Below are positions 24,889 to 36,290 of a DNA stretch of 64,000 nt, piece after piece. The stretch is from Nocardia nova SH22a (GTDB lineage: Bacteria; Actinomycetota; Actinomycetes; Mycobacteriales; Mycobacteriaceae), in the NCBI RefSeq assembly GCF_000523235.1, contig NZ_CP006850.1:7502001-7566000 (forward strand), written 5' to 3'. The stretch's first letter is position 1. Each line of letters opens with the position of its first letter. The notes under the pieces are model-generated. The model saw nothing but the letters and a program-made list of their open reading frames with translations, was not told where the DNA came from and ran no database searches. The translations under genes and the position numbers were made by a program.

Positions 24889-26991
24889 TTACTCGCCGGT
24901 CGCCTTGGCGATGATCTCCTTCGCCACGTTGGCCGGAACCTCCGCGTACGAATCGAACACCATGGAGTAGTTGGCCCGGCCCTGGGTCTTCGACCGCAGG
25001 TCACCGATGTAGCCGAACATCTCCGAGAGCGGAACCAGCGCCTTGACGACACGGGCACCACTGCGTTCCTCCATGGCCTGGATCTGGCCACGGCGGGAGT
25101 TCAGGTCGCCGATCACATCGCCCATGTAGTCCTCGGGCGTGATGACCTCGACAGCCATGAGCGGCTCGAGGATCACCGGACCGGCCTTACGGGCCGCTTC
25201 CTTCAGGGCCTGCGCACCCGCGATCTTGAACGCCATTTCCGAGGAGTCGACCTCGTGGTAGGCGCCGTCGAGCAGCTGAGCCTTCAGGTTGACCAGCGGG
25301 TATCCGGCGAGAACGCCGTACTGCATGGCGTCCTGGATACCGGCATCCACCGACGGGATGTATTCACGCGGAACGCGGCCACCGGTGACCTTGTTCTCGA
25401 ACTCGTAGGTCGCGCCGTCCTCGCCGGTGAAGGGCTCCAGTCCGATGATGACACGGGCGAACTGGCCCGAACCACCGGTCTGCTTCTTGTGCGTGTACTC
25501 GTGCTTCTCGACCCGCTTGGTGATGGTCTCGCGGTAGGCCACCTGGGGCTTACCGACGTTGGCCTCCACCTTGAACTCGCGCTTCATCCGGTCGACGAGG
25601 ATGTCGAGGTGCAGCTCGCCCATACCGCCGATGACGGTCTGGCCGGTCTCCTGGTCCAGCTTCACCGAGAAGGTCGGATCCTCTTCGGCGAGCTTCTGGA
25701 TCGCGGTGCCCAGCTTCTCCTGGTCGGACTTGGTCTTGGGCTCGATCGAGACCTCGATGACCGGGTCCGGGAAGGTCATGGACTCCAGCACGATCTGGTT
25801 CTGGGGATCGCACAGGGTGTCACCCGTGGTGGTGTCCTTCAGGCCGATGACCGCGTAGATGTGGCCGGCGGACGCCGAGGGAACCGGGTTCTCCTTGTTG
25901 GAGTGCATCTGGAACAGCTTGCCCAGACGCTCCTTCTTGCTCTTGGTCGAGTTGATGACCTGAGCACCGGAGTCGACCTTGCCCGAGTAGACGCGGACGT
26001 AGGTCAGCTTGCCGAAGAACGGGTGCACGGCGATCTTGAACGCCAGCGCCGCGAACGGCTCGTCCGAGCTCGGCTTACGAGTGATGACCTCGTCTTCCTT
26101 GCCCGGCACGTGACCCTGCACGTTCTCGACGTCCAGCGGCGAGGGCAGGTAGTCCACGACGGCGTCGAGCATGGGCTGCACGCCCTTGTTCTTGAACGCC
26201 GAACCACACAGCACCGGGTACAGCTCCGAGGCGACGGTCAGCTTCCGGATGGCGCCCTTGATCTCGTCGATCGAGAGCTCCTCGCCACCGAAGAACTTCT
26301 CCAGCAGGGCCTCGTCCGACTCGGCGACGGTCTCGAGCAGTTCCTGACGGTACTGCTCGGCCTTCTCCGCGAGATCGGCCGGGATTTCCTGGACCTCGTA
26401 CTTCTCACCGAGCTTGGTCTCGCCGGTCCAGACCTTGGCGTTCATCTCGACCAGGTCGACGATGCCCTCGAAGGTGTCCTCCGCGCCGATCGGCAGCTGG
26501 ATGACCAGCGGCTTGGCACCGAGGCGGTCCTTGATGGTCTGCACGGTGAAGTAGAAGTCCGCGCCGAGCTTGTCCATCTTGTTGACGAAGCAGATACGCG
26601 GCACGTCGTACTTGTCGGCCTGACGCCACACCTGCTCGGACTGCGGCTCGACACCCTCTTTACCGTCGAAGACGGCGACGGCGCCGTCCAGGACGCGCAG
26701 CGAGCGCTCCACCTCGACCGTGAAGTCGACGTGTCCCGGGGTGTCGATGATGTTGATCTGGTTCTGGTTCCAGAAACACGTCACCGCCGCCGAGGTGATG
26801 GTGATGCCGCGTTCCTGCTCCTGCTCCATCCAGTCGGTGGTCGACGCACCGTCGTGGGTTTCACCGATCTTGTAGTTCACACCGGTGTAGAACAGGATTC
26901 GTTCGGTAGTGGTGGTCTTGCCGGCATCGATGTGGGCCATGATGCCGATGTTGCGGACCTTGTTGAGGTCGGTGAGCACGTCCTGTGCCAC
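24889..26991 (-). CDS. fusA: Elongation factor G
   Basis: 700 residues, full length. GTPase motifs [23 protein letters not shown] and NKMDKLGA are present, and domains II-V follow to the end. EF-G drives translocation of tRNA and mRNA and helps recycle ribosomes. Third gene of the str operon. Confidence 0.98.
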   Translation of the reverse strand: MAQDVLTDLNKVRNIGIMAHIDAGKTTTTERILFYTGVNYKIGETHDGASTTDWMEQEQERGITITSAAVTCFWNQNQINIIDTPGHVDFTVEVERSLRVLDGAVAVFDGKEGVEPQSEQVWRQADKYDVPRICFVNKMDKLGADFYFTVQTIKDRLGAKPLVIQLPIGAEDTFEGIVDLVEMNAKVWTGETKLGEKYEVQEIPADLAEKAEQYRQELLETVAESDEALLEKFFGGEELSIDEIKGAIRKLTVASELYPVLCGSAFKNKGVQPMLDAVVDYLPSPLDVENVQGHVPGKEDEVITRKPSSDEPFAALAFKIAVHPFFGKLTYVRVYSGKVDSGAQVINSTKSKKERLGKLFQMHSNKENPVPSASAGHIYAVIGLKDTTTGDTLCDPQNQIVLESMTFPDPVIEVSIEPKTKSDQEKLGTAIQKLAEEDPTFSVKLDQETGQTVIGGMGELHLDILVDRMKREFKVEANVGKPQVAYRETITKRVEKHEYTHKKQTGGSGQFARVIIGLEPFTGEDGATYEFENKVTGGRVPREYIPSVDAGIQDAMQYGVLAGYPLVNLKAQLLDGAYHEVDSSEMAFKIAGAQALKEAARKAGPVILEPLMAVEVITPEDYMGDVIGDLNSRRGQIQAMEERSGARVVKALVPLSEMFGYIGDLRSKTQGRANYSMVFDSYAEVPANVAKEIIAKATGE

Positions 26992-27094
26992 GGAAATCTT
27001 CCCCGCTCTGCTCTGTTAGCGATCAGCTAGTCGGTATTTTCGGGAACGGCCCGGCATCCGCCGCGATGCGGCCCTGGCCATCACTATGTCAACG

Positions 27095-27141
27095 TCGGGT
27101 GCGGCTTACCGGTGCCCCTGTGTGGCACGGGCCGCACCCGA
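27095..27141. terminator. Hairpin between rpsG and fusA
   Basis: TCGGGTGCGGC at 27095-27105 pairs with GCCGCACCCGA at 27131-27141, with an inner GTGCC/GGCAC stem. It lies in a 202-base gap and could be an attenuator or a ribosomal-protein feedback site. No T-run follows, so simple termination is doubtful. Confidence 0.45.
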
Positions 27142-27193
27142 CTCGTGACTCGCCTCCCGGCGCCGTTCCTTCACCGGCGGACCGGGTGACCAA

Positions 27194-27664
27194 TCACCAG
27201 CGGTAGTGCGCGAACGCCCGGTTGGACTCGGCCATCTTGTGGGTGTCCTCGCGACGCTTCACCGCAGCGCCCAGACCGTTGCTGGCATCCAGCAGTTCAT
27301 TCGCCAGACGCTCGATCATGGTCTTCTCGCGACGTGCGCGGGAGTAGTTGACCAGCCAGCGCAGCGCCAGGGTGTTGGCGCGGCCCGGACGGACCTCGAC
27401 CGGGACCTGGTAGGTGGCGCCACCGACACGACGAGGCTTGACCTCGAGCGCGGGCTTGACGTTGTCGAGCGCACGCTTGAGGGTGACGACCGGATCGGTG
27501 CCGGTCTTCTCGCGCGCCTGCTCGAGGGCGCCGTAGACGATGCGCTCGGCGGTCGACTTCTTGCCGTCCAGCAGGATCTTGTTGACCAGCTGACTGACCA
27601 GCGGCGACCCGTAGACCGGATCGTTGATCAGCGGACGCTTGGGTGCGGGGCCCTTGCGTGGCAT
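27194..27664 (-). CDS. rpsG: 30S ribosomal protein S7
   Basis: 156 residues, the usual actinobacterial length, starting [18 protein letters not shown] and ending AFAHYRW. S7 nucleates the head of the 30S subunit. One base separates it from rpsL. Confidence 0.98.
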   Translation of the reverse strand: MPRKGPAPKRPLINDPVYGSPLVSQLVNKILLDGKKSTAERIVYGALEQAREKTGTDPVVTLKRALDNVKPALEVKPRRVGGATYQVPVEVRPGRANTLALRWLVNYSRARREKTMIERLANELLDASNGLGAAVKRREDTHKMAESNRAFAHYRW

Positions 27665-27665
27665 A

Positions 27666-28040
27666 TCAGCTCTTCTCCTTCTTGGCGCCGTAGCGGCTGC
27701 GGGCCTGCTTGCGGTTCTTCACACCCTGGGTGTCGAGCGAGCCGCGGATGATCTTGTAGCGCACACCGGGGAGGTCCTTCACACGACCGCCGCGAACGAG
27801 CACCATCGAGTGCTCCTGCAGGTTGTGGCCCTCGCCCGGGATGTAAGCCGTGACCTCGACCGCGCTGGTCAGGCGAACACGCGCGACCTTACGCAGCGCG
27901 GAGTTCGGCTTCTTCGGGGTCGTGGTGTAGACGCGGGTGCACACGCCACGACGCTGCGGGCTCCCCTTGAGGGCCGCGGTCTTGGTCTTGGCGACCTTGT
28001 CGCGACGACCCTTGCGGACCAGCTGGTTGATGGTTGGCAT
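27666..28040 (-). CDS. rpsL: 30S ribosomal protein S12
   Basis: 124 residues. Lys43 (TTPKKPNSA) and Lys88 (GGRVKDLPG) are the wild-type residues at the two positions where changes give streptomycin resistance. AAGGAAAG lies before the ATG. First gene of the str operon. Confidence 0.98.
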   Translation of the reverse strand: MPTINQLVRKGRRDKVAKTKTAALKGSPQRRGVCTRVYTTTPKKPNSALRKVARVRLTSAVEVTAYIPGEGHNLQEHSMVLVRGGRVKDLPGVRYKIIRGSLDTQGVKNRKQARSRYGAKKEKS

Positions 28041-28394
28041 ATACCGGCTTTCCTTATTCAGTAACCAGGTGTCTGGAACTCTTCAATGTTTGTTCAGGTC
28101 TGTTCAGTGATCCGTCACCACTTGCCCGGGCTGCGTTCTCACGCATCCCGAGGTCGGGCGTGTCGCGCGCAGTACATGCCTACTTTTTCGGGCACGCTGA
28201 AACGGTCGGCCGCTTTCGCTGGCTTACGTTCTACGCACTAACCTGCCCGCACGCTTCCGGGCACAGCGATCCACGATACCCGCAGGCATTCCGGTGGGCA
28301 AAAGTGGGGCCCCGCGACCCGCATTCACCACCTACGATGCACATCAACTATCTCTCGAGCCGAATCGAGCCGGACATCCGGGGCATCGACACGG
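28041..28394 (-). promoter_or_regulatory. Leader and promoter region of the rpsL operon
   Basis: 354 bases without a gene, between rpsL and a lipoprotein gene of the same strand. Two direct TGTTCAG repeats (plus-strand 28091-28097 and 28101-28107) are exactly 10 bases apart, about 60 bases before the rpsL start. The segment is markedly less GC-rich than neighbouring genes and is the only space for the str-operon promoter. Confidence 0.6.
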
Positions 28395-28964
28395 CTAACG
28401 CGCCAGATTCAGCGTCAGTTCGGTGAGCTTGCTCGCCGCGGCACACGGGTCCGGATGTCCGCCCGGCTGATAGTTGACCCACCAGCCGACGATCCCGGTA
28501 TCGGCCGCCGGAGCCATCACACCGCACGAATCCCCGTCGCCCGGCCGCCGCACCTGCAACGCCCGGCGATCCACCACCTTCGTATCGGTGGTGATGTAGC
28601 CGAGCCGATCGTTGTTGGCCTTCTCGTTGGTCAGCGATCCCATCTCGTACCAGTTCAGCGTGGCCATACCGATGCCCGGCGTCCCCGTCAGCTCCCACAT
28701 GCAGACCGCGCCGTTGAACGAACCCTCCGCGTCCTGGGCGCCGGTCGACTGCGCGATCTGATCCTTCGTCACGACCTCGCACTCGCGCAGCAACTTGTCG
28801 AAGTTCGTATTGATCCCGCCGCTGCCGGCCGGTGTCGCGGTGCCCGGCACCGTCTTCCCGCAGCCGCCGACGGTCACGCCGACCACTATCGCGATCACGG
28901 CGATCACCCCCGCCCGCAGCCCACGGCGACCCGTTTCGGCCGTTCGCATATCAGCCGCCCTCAT
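28395..28964 (-). CDS. DUF3558 lipoprotein
   Basis: 189 residues from ATG 28964, which overlaps the upstream stop. A hydrophobic segment GVIAVIAIVVGVTVGGC ends in a plausible lipobox Cys, so it should be exported and lipid-anchored. DUF3558 features include LLRECEVVTKDQIAQ, MWELTGTPGIG near the middle and the paired cysteines. Function of the family in actinobacterial envelopes is unknown. Paralogue of the gene before it. Confidence 0.82.
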   Translation of the reverse strand: MRAADMRTAETGRRGLRAGVIAVIAIVVGVTVGGCGKTVPGTATPAGSGGINTNFDKLLRECEVVTKDQIAQSTGAQDAEGSFNGAVCMWELTGTPGIGMATLNWYEMGSLTNEKANNDRLGYITTDTKVVDRRALQVRRPGDGDSCGVMAPAADTGIVGWWVNYQPGGHPDPCAAASKLTELTLNLAR

Positions 28965-29491
28965 TTCAGCCGCTGCACTGTCAACTCGGCCAGCTTCCGG
29001 TTCTTGTCGCACGGGGAGCCGGGCATCGCGCCGAAGGCGCCCGCCGCGGTCGACCATTCGAAGAAGTCGTCACCCAGCTGTATGGCCAGATCGCAGATGC
29101 CGAAGTTCTGATCGGCGTCCTGGAAACCTTTCTTACCGTCGATCTCGATCTTCTCCGGATTGCGGCCCTGCGACGTCACCCACGCGAGCTCCCGATCGAT
29201 CGGGCTGCCGCGATAGGACGCGAACGTCACCGACGGCCCGCCGATCCCGCCCGCCTGCCAGGTGCATCCGACCGAATTCTTGAACACCTGTGACACCTGC
29301 CCGAGCCCGCCCAGATCCCGGACCTCGTCATCGGTGAGATTTCCGCACTCCCCCACGAACGGCCCCAGCGCCGCCACCTTCGCCGGTGGACGGACCGACG
29401 GGGATTCGTCATCGGCGCCGTCGCCCGACCCGCACCCCGCCAGCAGCGCCGCGACAGCCGCCCCGGTGACAATCACCGCCGTCAATCGCAT
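28961..29491 (-). CDS. DUF3558 lipoprotein
   Basis: 176 residues. Signal sequence LTAVIVTGAAVAALLAGC with a good lipobox (LLAGC, Cys20), then an acidic linker and a DUF3558 domain (FVGECGNLTDDEVRDLG, VGCTWQAGG, late CDLAIQLGD). Upstream member of a two-gene coupled pair (ATGA overlap). Such lipoproteins are typical of Nocardia and Mycobacterium; their role is not known. Confidence 0.82.
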   Translation of the reverse strand: MRLTAVIVTGAAVAALLAGCGSGDGADDESPSVRPPAKVAALGPFVGECGNLTDDEVRDLGGLGQVSQVFKNSVGCTWQAGGIGGPSVTFASYRGSPIDRELAWVTSQGRNPEKIEIDGKKGFQDADQNFGICDLAIQLGDDFFEWSTAAGAFGAMPGSPCDKNRKLAELTVQRLK

Positions 29492-29576
29492 GCTCGCACT
29501 CTACTGGGTTATGGGTGGCGGCTCAGGTCGTGCGCAATGAGGTGCGGGCGAGAGCGTAGGAGCACCAATCCGCAAC

Positions 29577-31423
<1,847 letters not shown>

Positions 31424-31424
31424 C

Positions 31425-32537
31425 CTACGGAGTGAGATCGGCTCCGGGAGCGAGGATTTCGATCTTCGGGTTCAGCTCCGGCTCCAGGAATCGCAGCAGT
31501 GCGGCGGCCTCCGCCTCGACCTCCGCGGTCTCCGCCGCCGTCCAGGTCCGGCCGGGCACGATCCGCAACCGTGCTGCCGTGCGATCGGTGAACACCTTGT
31601 AGATCCCGGCGAGAAATCCGTCGACCAGGACGGGCGACACCTGTGCGGCCAGATGCCGCAACGGCCGCGACACGCCCCCGGGAATGATCCGGCTTCGATC
31701 GGAGTGCGACAGCAATGCGTTGTCGTACCAGCCCAGCAACCGCGCGGGTGCGGGCAGATCCGGATCGGCGAGTTCGGCCTCGGCGGCGTCGTAGAGGACG
31801 CGCCCGCGCTCATCGGTGTAGGTCCGCACCCGATCGCCCAGTGCCAGCAGGACGTCCTTGATACCGAGCAGCCGCGACCAGGTCTGCACGTCCATGGTCG
31901 TGGCCGGGCCGAAGGCGCGCAGATAGCGCAGGATCAGCTCGCCCGCCGGATAGCTGTGGTCCAGCGGCGCCCCGAGCCACGGTTCGATCCGCGACCAGAC
32001 CGGTCGGCTGTTGTTCTTCCACAGCCCGCGCGGCGGGGTCTGCAGCACCGGCAGCTGATAGAGCCAGGTCTGCGTCACAACCGCCGGTTTCCGGTCGGGA
32101 AACTCCAGGGCCGCGCACTCGCGCAGCTGCGCCGCCGACATCGGTTGCGTCCCCAGCACTTTCTCACCCCGGGCCCGCACGTCCTCCGGATCGAGCCCCA
32201 CCATCGCGCCGTAGTTGAACCCCTTCCGGAACGGGATCTTCTCCAGTTCCGGCTGGATGTGCGGTGCGATGCGCAGCGCGTCCGACGCCGTGACCAGGTG
32301 AATCGTGGCCCGCATCAAGGTGATTCGCACCAGCGACCGGTCCTCGAGCCCGGAAGAGACCGCGGCCGGATCGAAATCGGTGATCCGGCTCCACAATCCG
32401 ATGAACGGCGGCGTCACATCCTGTGCCTGTAAACCCACCAGGTGCTCGCACAGCTGCGCGGCCGTCAGCTCCGAACGGCGCAGCAGTTGTTGCCGCGCCA
32501 GCAATGTGCGATTGAGCACCCGATTCGACAGTTCCAT
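31425..32537 (-). CDS. AlkZ-like HTH_42 DNA glycosylase family protein
   Basis: 370 residues made of winged-helix repeats. The family catalytic motif Q-x-Q is present as LVGLQAQD with Gln37 and Gln39, the same positions as in AlkZ, the azinomycin-resistance glycosylase that unhooks interstrand crosslinks. Further family blocks include LMRATIHLVTASDA and AGIYKVFTDRTAARL. It probably excises bulky or crosslinked alkylpurines. Genomic AlkZ-like paralogues without a biosynthetic cluster are common, so a general repair role is also possible. Confidence 0.78.
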   Translation of the reverse strand: MELSNRVLNRTLLARQQLLRRSELTAAQLCEHLVGLQAQDVTPPFIGLWSRITDFDPAAVSSGLEDRSLVRITLMRATIHLVTASDALRIAPHIQPELEKIPFRKGFNYGAMVGLDPEDVRARGEKVLGTQPMSAAQLRECAALEFPDRKPAVVTQTWLYQLPVLQTPPRGLWKNNSRPVWSRIEPWLGAPLDHSYPAGELILRYLRAFGPATTMDVQTWSRLLGIKDVLLALGDRVRTYTDERGRVLYDAAEAELADPDLPAPARLLGWYDNALLSHSDRSRIIPGGVSRPLRHLAAQVSPVLVDGFLAGIYKVFTDRTAARLRIVPGRTWTAAETAEVEAEAAALLRFLEPELNPKIEILAPGADLTP

Positions 32538-32586
32538 GGTGCGTTCACCTTACGGCCGGGCACCGACACATCGGCGGGCCCGACAT

Positions 32587-33561
32587 TCACCGCACGGTGA
32601 CGACGACTTTGCCCTTGGCAGAACGATTGTCGAGTGCGGCGACCGCCTCCGCGGTGCGCTCGAGCGGATACAACACCGGCTGCGGCGGGGTGATCGCACC
32701 GGATGCGAGCAGCGGCGCCACCTCGTCCCACTGCTCCTTCAGATAGCCGGGATGGGTCATCACCCATTCACCCCAGGCCGCGCCCACGACCTCGACGTTC
32801 TTGAGCAGCAGGCGATTCACCTTCACCGTGGGGATCTCCCCCGCGGTGAAGCCCACCACGAGCAGCCGCCCCGCCGGTGCCAGCGAGCGCACGCTGTCGG
32901 TGAACCGGTCACCGCCCACCGGGTCCAGCACGATGTCCACACCGCGGCCACCGGTCAGTTCCTTGACCTTCTCCAGCCAACCCTCGGTGAGAACCACATC
33001 CGAGGCGCCGTTCGCGCGCGCGACCTCGGCCTTCTCCTCGGTACTCACCACCGCGATCACCCGGCCCGCGCCCAGCGCCTTCGCCATCCGCAATGTCGAG
33101 GTGCCGATACCACCGGCCGCGCCGTGCACCAGCACGGTCTCCCCCGCGGCCAGCCGCCCGCGGTTGCGCAGGCAGAAATGCACGGTCAGATCGTTGAATA
33201 CAATTCCCGCGCCCGCTTCGAGGGAAATATTGTCCGGCAGCCGGAACACCATGTCCGCGGCGGTCACCGCGGTCTCGGCGACGGCATTGCCGAGCATGGT
33301 CAGCGCGACCACGCGATCACCGGGGCGGACATCGGCGCCCTCCGGCGCCGATCGCACGATTCCGGCGACCTCACCGCCCACCACGAACGGCAGTTCGGGT
33401 TTCATCTGATACAGCCCGCGCGACATCAGCACATCCGGGAAGGCGATACCCGCCGCGTGGACGTCGATCACCACACCGCCCGGGAAGGCCGCGGGTTCGG
33501 CGATGTCCACGACCTCGATGGACTCCGGGCCCTCGAGCTTGCTCACCTGCGCTGCACGCAT
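32587..33561 (-). CDS. NADPH:quinone oxidoreductase family, zinc-independent MDR
   Basis: 324 residues. GroES-like N-terminal half (PFVVGGEVAGIVRSAPEGAD) and Rossmann half with VLVHGAAGGIGTSTLRMAKA. The Cys and Glu zinc ligands of alcohol dehydrogenases are missing, which fits quinone reductases and enoyl reductases of this superfamily. A reading frame continues upstream well beyond 33561, but it runs through unrelated sequence opposite real genes. Stand-alone. Confidence 0.88.
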   Translation of the reverse strand: MRAAQVSKLEGPESIEVVDIAEPAAFPGGVVIDVHAAGIAFPDVLMSRGLYQMKPELPFVVGGEVAGIVRSAPEGADVRPGDRVVALTMLGNAVAETAVTAADMVFRLPDNISLEAGAGIVFNDLTVHFCLRNRGRLAAGETVLVHGAAGGIGTSTLRMAKALGAGRVIAVVSTEEKAEVARANGASDVVLTEGWLEKVKELTGGRGVDIVLDPVGGDRFTDSVRSLAPAGRLLVVGFTAGEIPTVKVNRLLLKNVEVVGAAWGEWVMTHPGYLKEQWDEVAPLLASGAITPPQPVLYPLERTAEAVAALDNRSAKGKVVVTVR

Positions 33562-33706
33562 GAATCGACCTCTCTGTCCGCGGCTGCCGCCGATGTTGCG
33601 CTCCGGCGGCCTTCCACCAAAGTTAACCGCTCTTCGCGTGCGCCTGTCCACGGGTCCGGGATTTGTTACGCTTGGGCCCGCTGACCTAGCAGGAGGGGGA
33701 TTTCTC

Positions 33707-34027
33707 ATGGCCGGTGACACCCAGCCACCCGCGAACCAGATGAAGATCGACCCTGGTGCCCTGCGGAGTTTCTCGAAAGCCCTGCACGACGAATCCGATG
33801 CCATCACCGCACTCGATTCCGGGCTCGGCGCCGCCGCGGGCGCCCTGCCCGGCACCGGCTGGGAGGCGGCCTGCAACGGCGCCAAGACCTCGGTCGACAA
33901 CGCGCTGAAGCGAATCGGTTCCCGTGTCACGCATATCGCCGATACCGTCGAGCAGGCCGGAAAGATCATCATCGACACCGACCAGCAGCTGCGCGACGAG
34001 CTGAGCAGGATCGGAATCCATTCATGA
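33707..34027 (+). CDS. WXG100-like small protein
   Basis: 106 residues with two long helices around a turn containing GTGWEAACNGA, a loose WXG motif. No signal peptide. Length and helical hairpin suit a type VII (ESX) secreted or chaperone partner. AGGAGGGGG is a very strong ribosome binding site. Its stop overlaps the start of the transglycosylase gene (ATGA), so the two should form a heterodimer or co-secreted pair. No ESX apparatus gene is in the window. Confidence 0.72.
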   Translation: MAGDTQPPANQMKIDPGALRSFSKALHDESDAITALDSGLGAAAGALPGTGWEAACNGAKTSVDNALKRIGSRVTHIADTVEQAGKIIIDTDQQLRDELSRIGIHS

Positions 34028-35229
34028 CGGGATCCGGTGGGACACTCACGGTTTCGGATGTCGAGAAATGGGATCCCGACGCGCTCACCACGGCGTCCGG
34101 TGCGGTCGGGAAACTGTCCGGCGATCTCGACCGGGCGGTCACGGCGGCCGTCCAGAGCACCCAGAACCTGGGCCACAACCAGAGCTGGGGTGGCGGCGCC
34201 GCGCAGGCCGCCGACGCCCGGATGGAACTCGAGCGGGGCCGCGCCTCGGCGGTCAGCCAGGCCGTACTGGGCCTGCAGACCGCGCTGACCCAGCAGGTGG
34301 AGAACCTCAAACATACGAAGAGCGAAGTCGCCCGTCTGAAGAACATCGCGGAAACTCCTCCCGCACCGAATGTTCCGTCGTTCAAGGTCAACGACGACGG
34401 CAGCGTCTCCGCCGCCGAGCGCATCGCCTGGCTGCGTCAGAACAAGAAGGACCCGCAGGGCAACGACCTGTTCACCGACGACAAACTGAACGAGGAAGTC
34501 CTCAAGGAGAACATCGACGCCCTCAACCAGCAGGTCGCGATCCAGCGCGCGCTCGCGCAGGCACTCGGCGTGGCCACCTCCGCGGCCAATGCCCTCAATC
34601 AGGCCAAGACACAGGTGGATACGGCCTTCACCGCCCTCGGCGACCCGGTCACCGGCGCCGGTGCCGCGCCCCCCGCCCCGGTGATCCCGGCATCCACCAC
34701 ACCGCAGAGCGCCGCACCCCCGCAGAGCCCGGCGCCGAGCCACAACTCGGGCCCGTCCTCCCATCTCACGGGCAACTCACATCACGGGGATTCCACCAGC
34801 GGGGGTTCGTACAGCAACGCCTCCTACAGCGGCGGCGGCGCCAGCGGCCCGCCGCCCACAGCGCACCCCTCCGGCGATGTGAAGCAGTGGATCGCGCAGG
34901 CCAAGCAGGTCCTGATCGAGATGGGCTACCCGCCGGAGTCGATCGACGAGAACGCGATCGCGCTGATCATCGAGCACGAGTCGGGCGGTGATCCCAATGC
35001 CATCAACAACTGGGACAGCAACGCCGCCGCGGGGCATCCCTCGAAGGGGTTGATGCAGTGCATCGACAGCACCTTCAACGCCCACGCCGCCCCCGGGCAC
35101 ACCGATATCTGGAATCCGGTGGACAACATCGTCGCCGCGACCCGCTACTCGATCGACCGCTACGGCTCACTCGACAGTGTGCCCGGTGTGTCGGCGGTAT
35201 CGGGCGGTAGCGGCTACGTCGGCTACTGA
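34024..35229 (+). CDS. WXG100-like N-terminus fused to lytic transglycosylase (SLT) domain
   Basis: 401 residues. Residues 10-110 are a helical hairpin with NQSWGGGAAQAADARM at the turn (WGG in place of WXG). A Ser/Pro/Gly-rich linker spans about 215-285, followed by an SLT domain: ENAIALIIEHESGGDPNAIN contains the catalytic Glu, then SKGLMQCIDSTFNAHA. It should cleave peptidoglycan glycan strands after export, probably by a type VII route since there is no Sec signal. Coupled to the small WXG100-like gene upstream. Confidence 0.82.
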   Translation: MTGSGGTLTVSDVEKWDPDALTTASGAVGKLSGDLDRAVTAAVQSTQNLGHNQSWGGGAAQAADARMELERGRASAVSQAVLGLQTALTQQVENLKHTKSEVARLKNIAETPPAPNVPSFKVNDDGSVSAAERIAWLRQNKKDPQGNDLFTDDKLNEEVLKENIDALNQQVAIQRALAQALGVATSAANALNQAKTQVDTAFTALGDPVTGAGAAPPAPVIPASTTPQSAAPPQSPAPSHNSGPSSHLTGNSHHGDSTSGGSYSNASYSGGGASGPPPTAHPSGDVKQWIAQAKQVLIEMGYPPESIDENAIALIIEHESGGDPNAINNWDSNAAAGHPSKGLMQCIDSTFNAHAAPGHTDIWNPVDNIVAATRYSIDRYGSLDSVPGVSAVSGGSGYVGY

Positions 35230-35445
35230 GCGGGAGCGTTCCACACTCCGACCCGACTCCACGGGCGAAACCGCAAGGGGCGGCGCTCATCTCATCGAGA
35301 GCCCGCCCCGGCGCACCGAAACCGGGCGTTAGCTACGTGTGAGTAGAGCCATCTCGGCGTAACAGTGTGACCTACGCCCCGTAAAGTCATGTCACAAGAA
35401 GCACCGCAGAAGTACGCGGCACACCGTGCAGCGCGAGGAGCACCA

Positions 35446-36219
35446 GTGTCACTCGATCAGCCACTCGCCCCGCTTCCCCAGGAGGGCATGGGCTTCGCCT
35501 CGGCGTGGCCCATCCGGGCTGGCGATGTAGATCCATACAGTCGGTTACGGCTCGATGCCGTGGCCAGATATTTGCAAGATATCGCTTGGGAGGAATGGCA
35601 CAGCGGATTCCTCCACCACACCGATCCGGCCTGGATCGTGCGGCGCACCGTCATCGATGTGGTCCGGCCGATCGTCTGGCCCGATCGGGTGGACCTGCGC
35701 CGCTGGTGTTCGGCCATGTCGACCCGGTGGACCAATATGCGGGTGCGCATCACCAGCGACAACGGCGGTCTGGTCGAGACCGAGGGGTTCTGGATCAATA
35801 TCAACGAGTCGACCAACATGCCGACCCGGATCAGCGATCAGGGGCTGGCCCATCTGGCCCGGACCACCGATGAGCACCGGTTGCGCTGGCGGCCCTGGCT
35901 CACCGACGCGGTGCCGCCGGAGTCCGATACCGATCTGCCGTTTCCGGTGCGCGCGACCGACGTCGACCAGCTCAACCACCTCAACAACGCGGTGTACTGG
36001 CAAGCGGTCGAGCACTACCTGGTGGATTATCCGAAGCTGGTGGCCGGACCGCACCGCGCGGTGATCGAATATCTCGGTCCGGTGCTCGCACGTCAGCACA
36101 TCAGCGTCCGCAGCCGCTACGAGCCGGGCGACCGCAACGGTCAGCCGGTGCTGCGGCTGTGGTTCGTGGTCGACGGCGCCATCACGACGACCGTCCGGAT
36201 CGGAGCACTGCCCGGCTGA
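35446..36219 (+). CDS. Acyl-ACP thioesterase-like protein
   Basis: 257 residues from GTG 35446 (AGGAG 6 bases upstream); an ATG at 35389 is in frame but lacks a binding site. Two hot-dog halves, as in plant FatA/B and bacterial acyl-ACP thioesterases: WPIRAGDVDPYSRLRLDAVA and FPVRATDVDQLNHLNNAVYW. The N-H-L-N-N segment is the usual active-site neighbourhood. It would release fatty acids from ACP or related thioesters. Confidence 0.85.
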   Translation: MSLDQPLAPLPQEGMGFASAWPIRAGDVDPYSRLRLDAVARYLQDIAWEEWHSGFLHHTDPAWIVRRTVIDVVRPIVWPDRVDLRRWCSAMSTRWTNMRVRITSDNGGLVETEGFWININESTNMPTRISDQGLAHLARTTDEHRLRWRPWLTDAVPPESDTDLPFPVRATDVDQLNHLNNAVYWQAVEHYLVDYPKLVAGPHRAVIEYLGPVLARQHISVRSRYEPGDRNGQPVLRLWFVVDGAITTTVRIGALPG

Positions 36220-36245
36220 TCCCGGTGGCAGTAGCGGGGTGTTCG

Positions 36246-36283
36246 CCGTCGCGGACCCGCCCGTGTGGCCGGGCCCGCGACGG
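36246..36283. terminator. Bidirectional terminator-like hairpin
   Basis: CCGTCGCGGACCCG at 36246-36259 and CGGGCCCGCGACGG at 36270-36283 pair with one mismatch. It sits between the convergent thioesterase and fprB genes. Confidence 0.7.
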
Positions 36284-36290
36284 TGGTCGT

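Noticed and set aside
24799..27030. Plus-strand frame of 743 codons across fusA
   Set aside because: It is the complement of EF-G; leucine/arginine/aspartate-rich shadow without any domain.
33562..34764. Upstream extension of the quinone reductase frame
   Set aside because: It runs antisense through the WXG100-like and transglycosylase genes.
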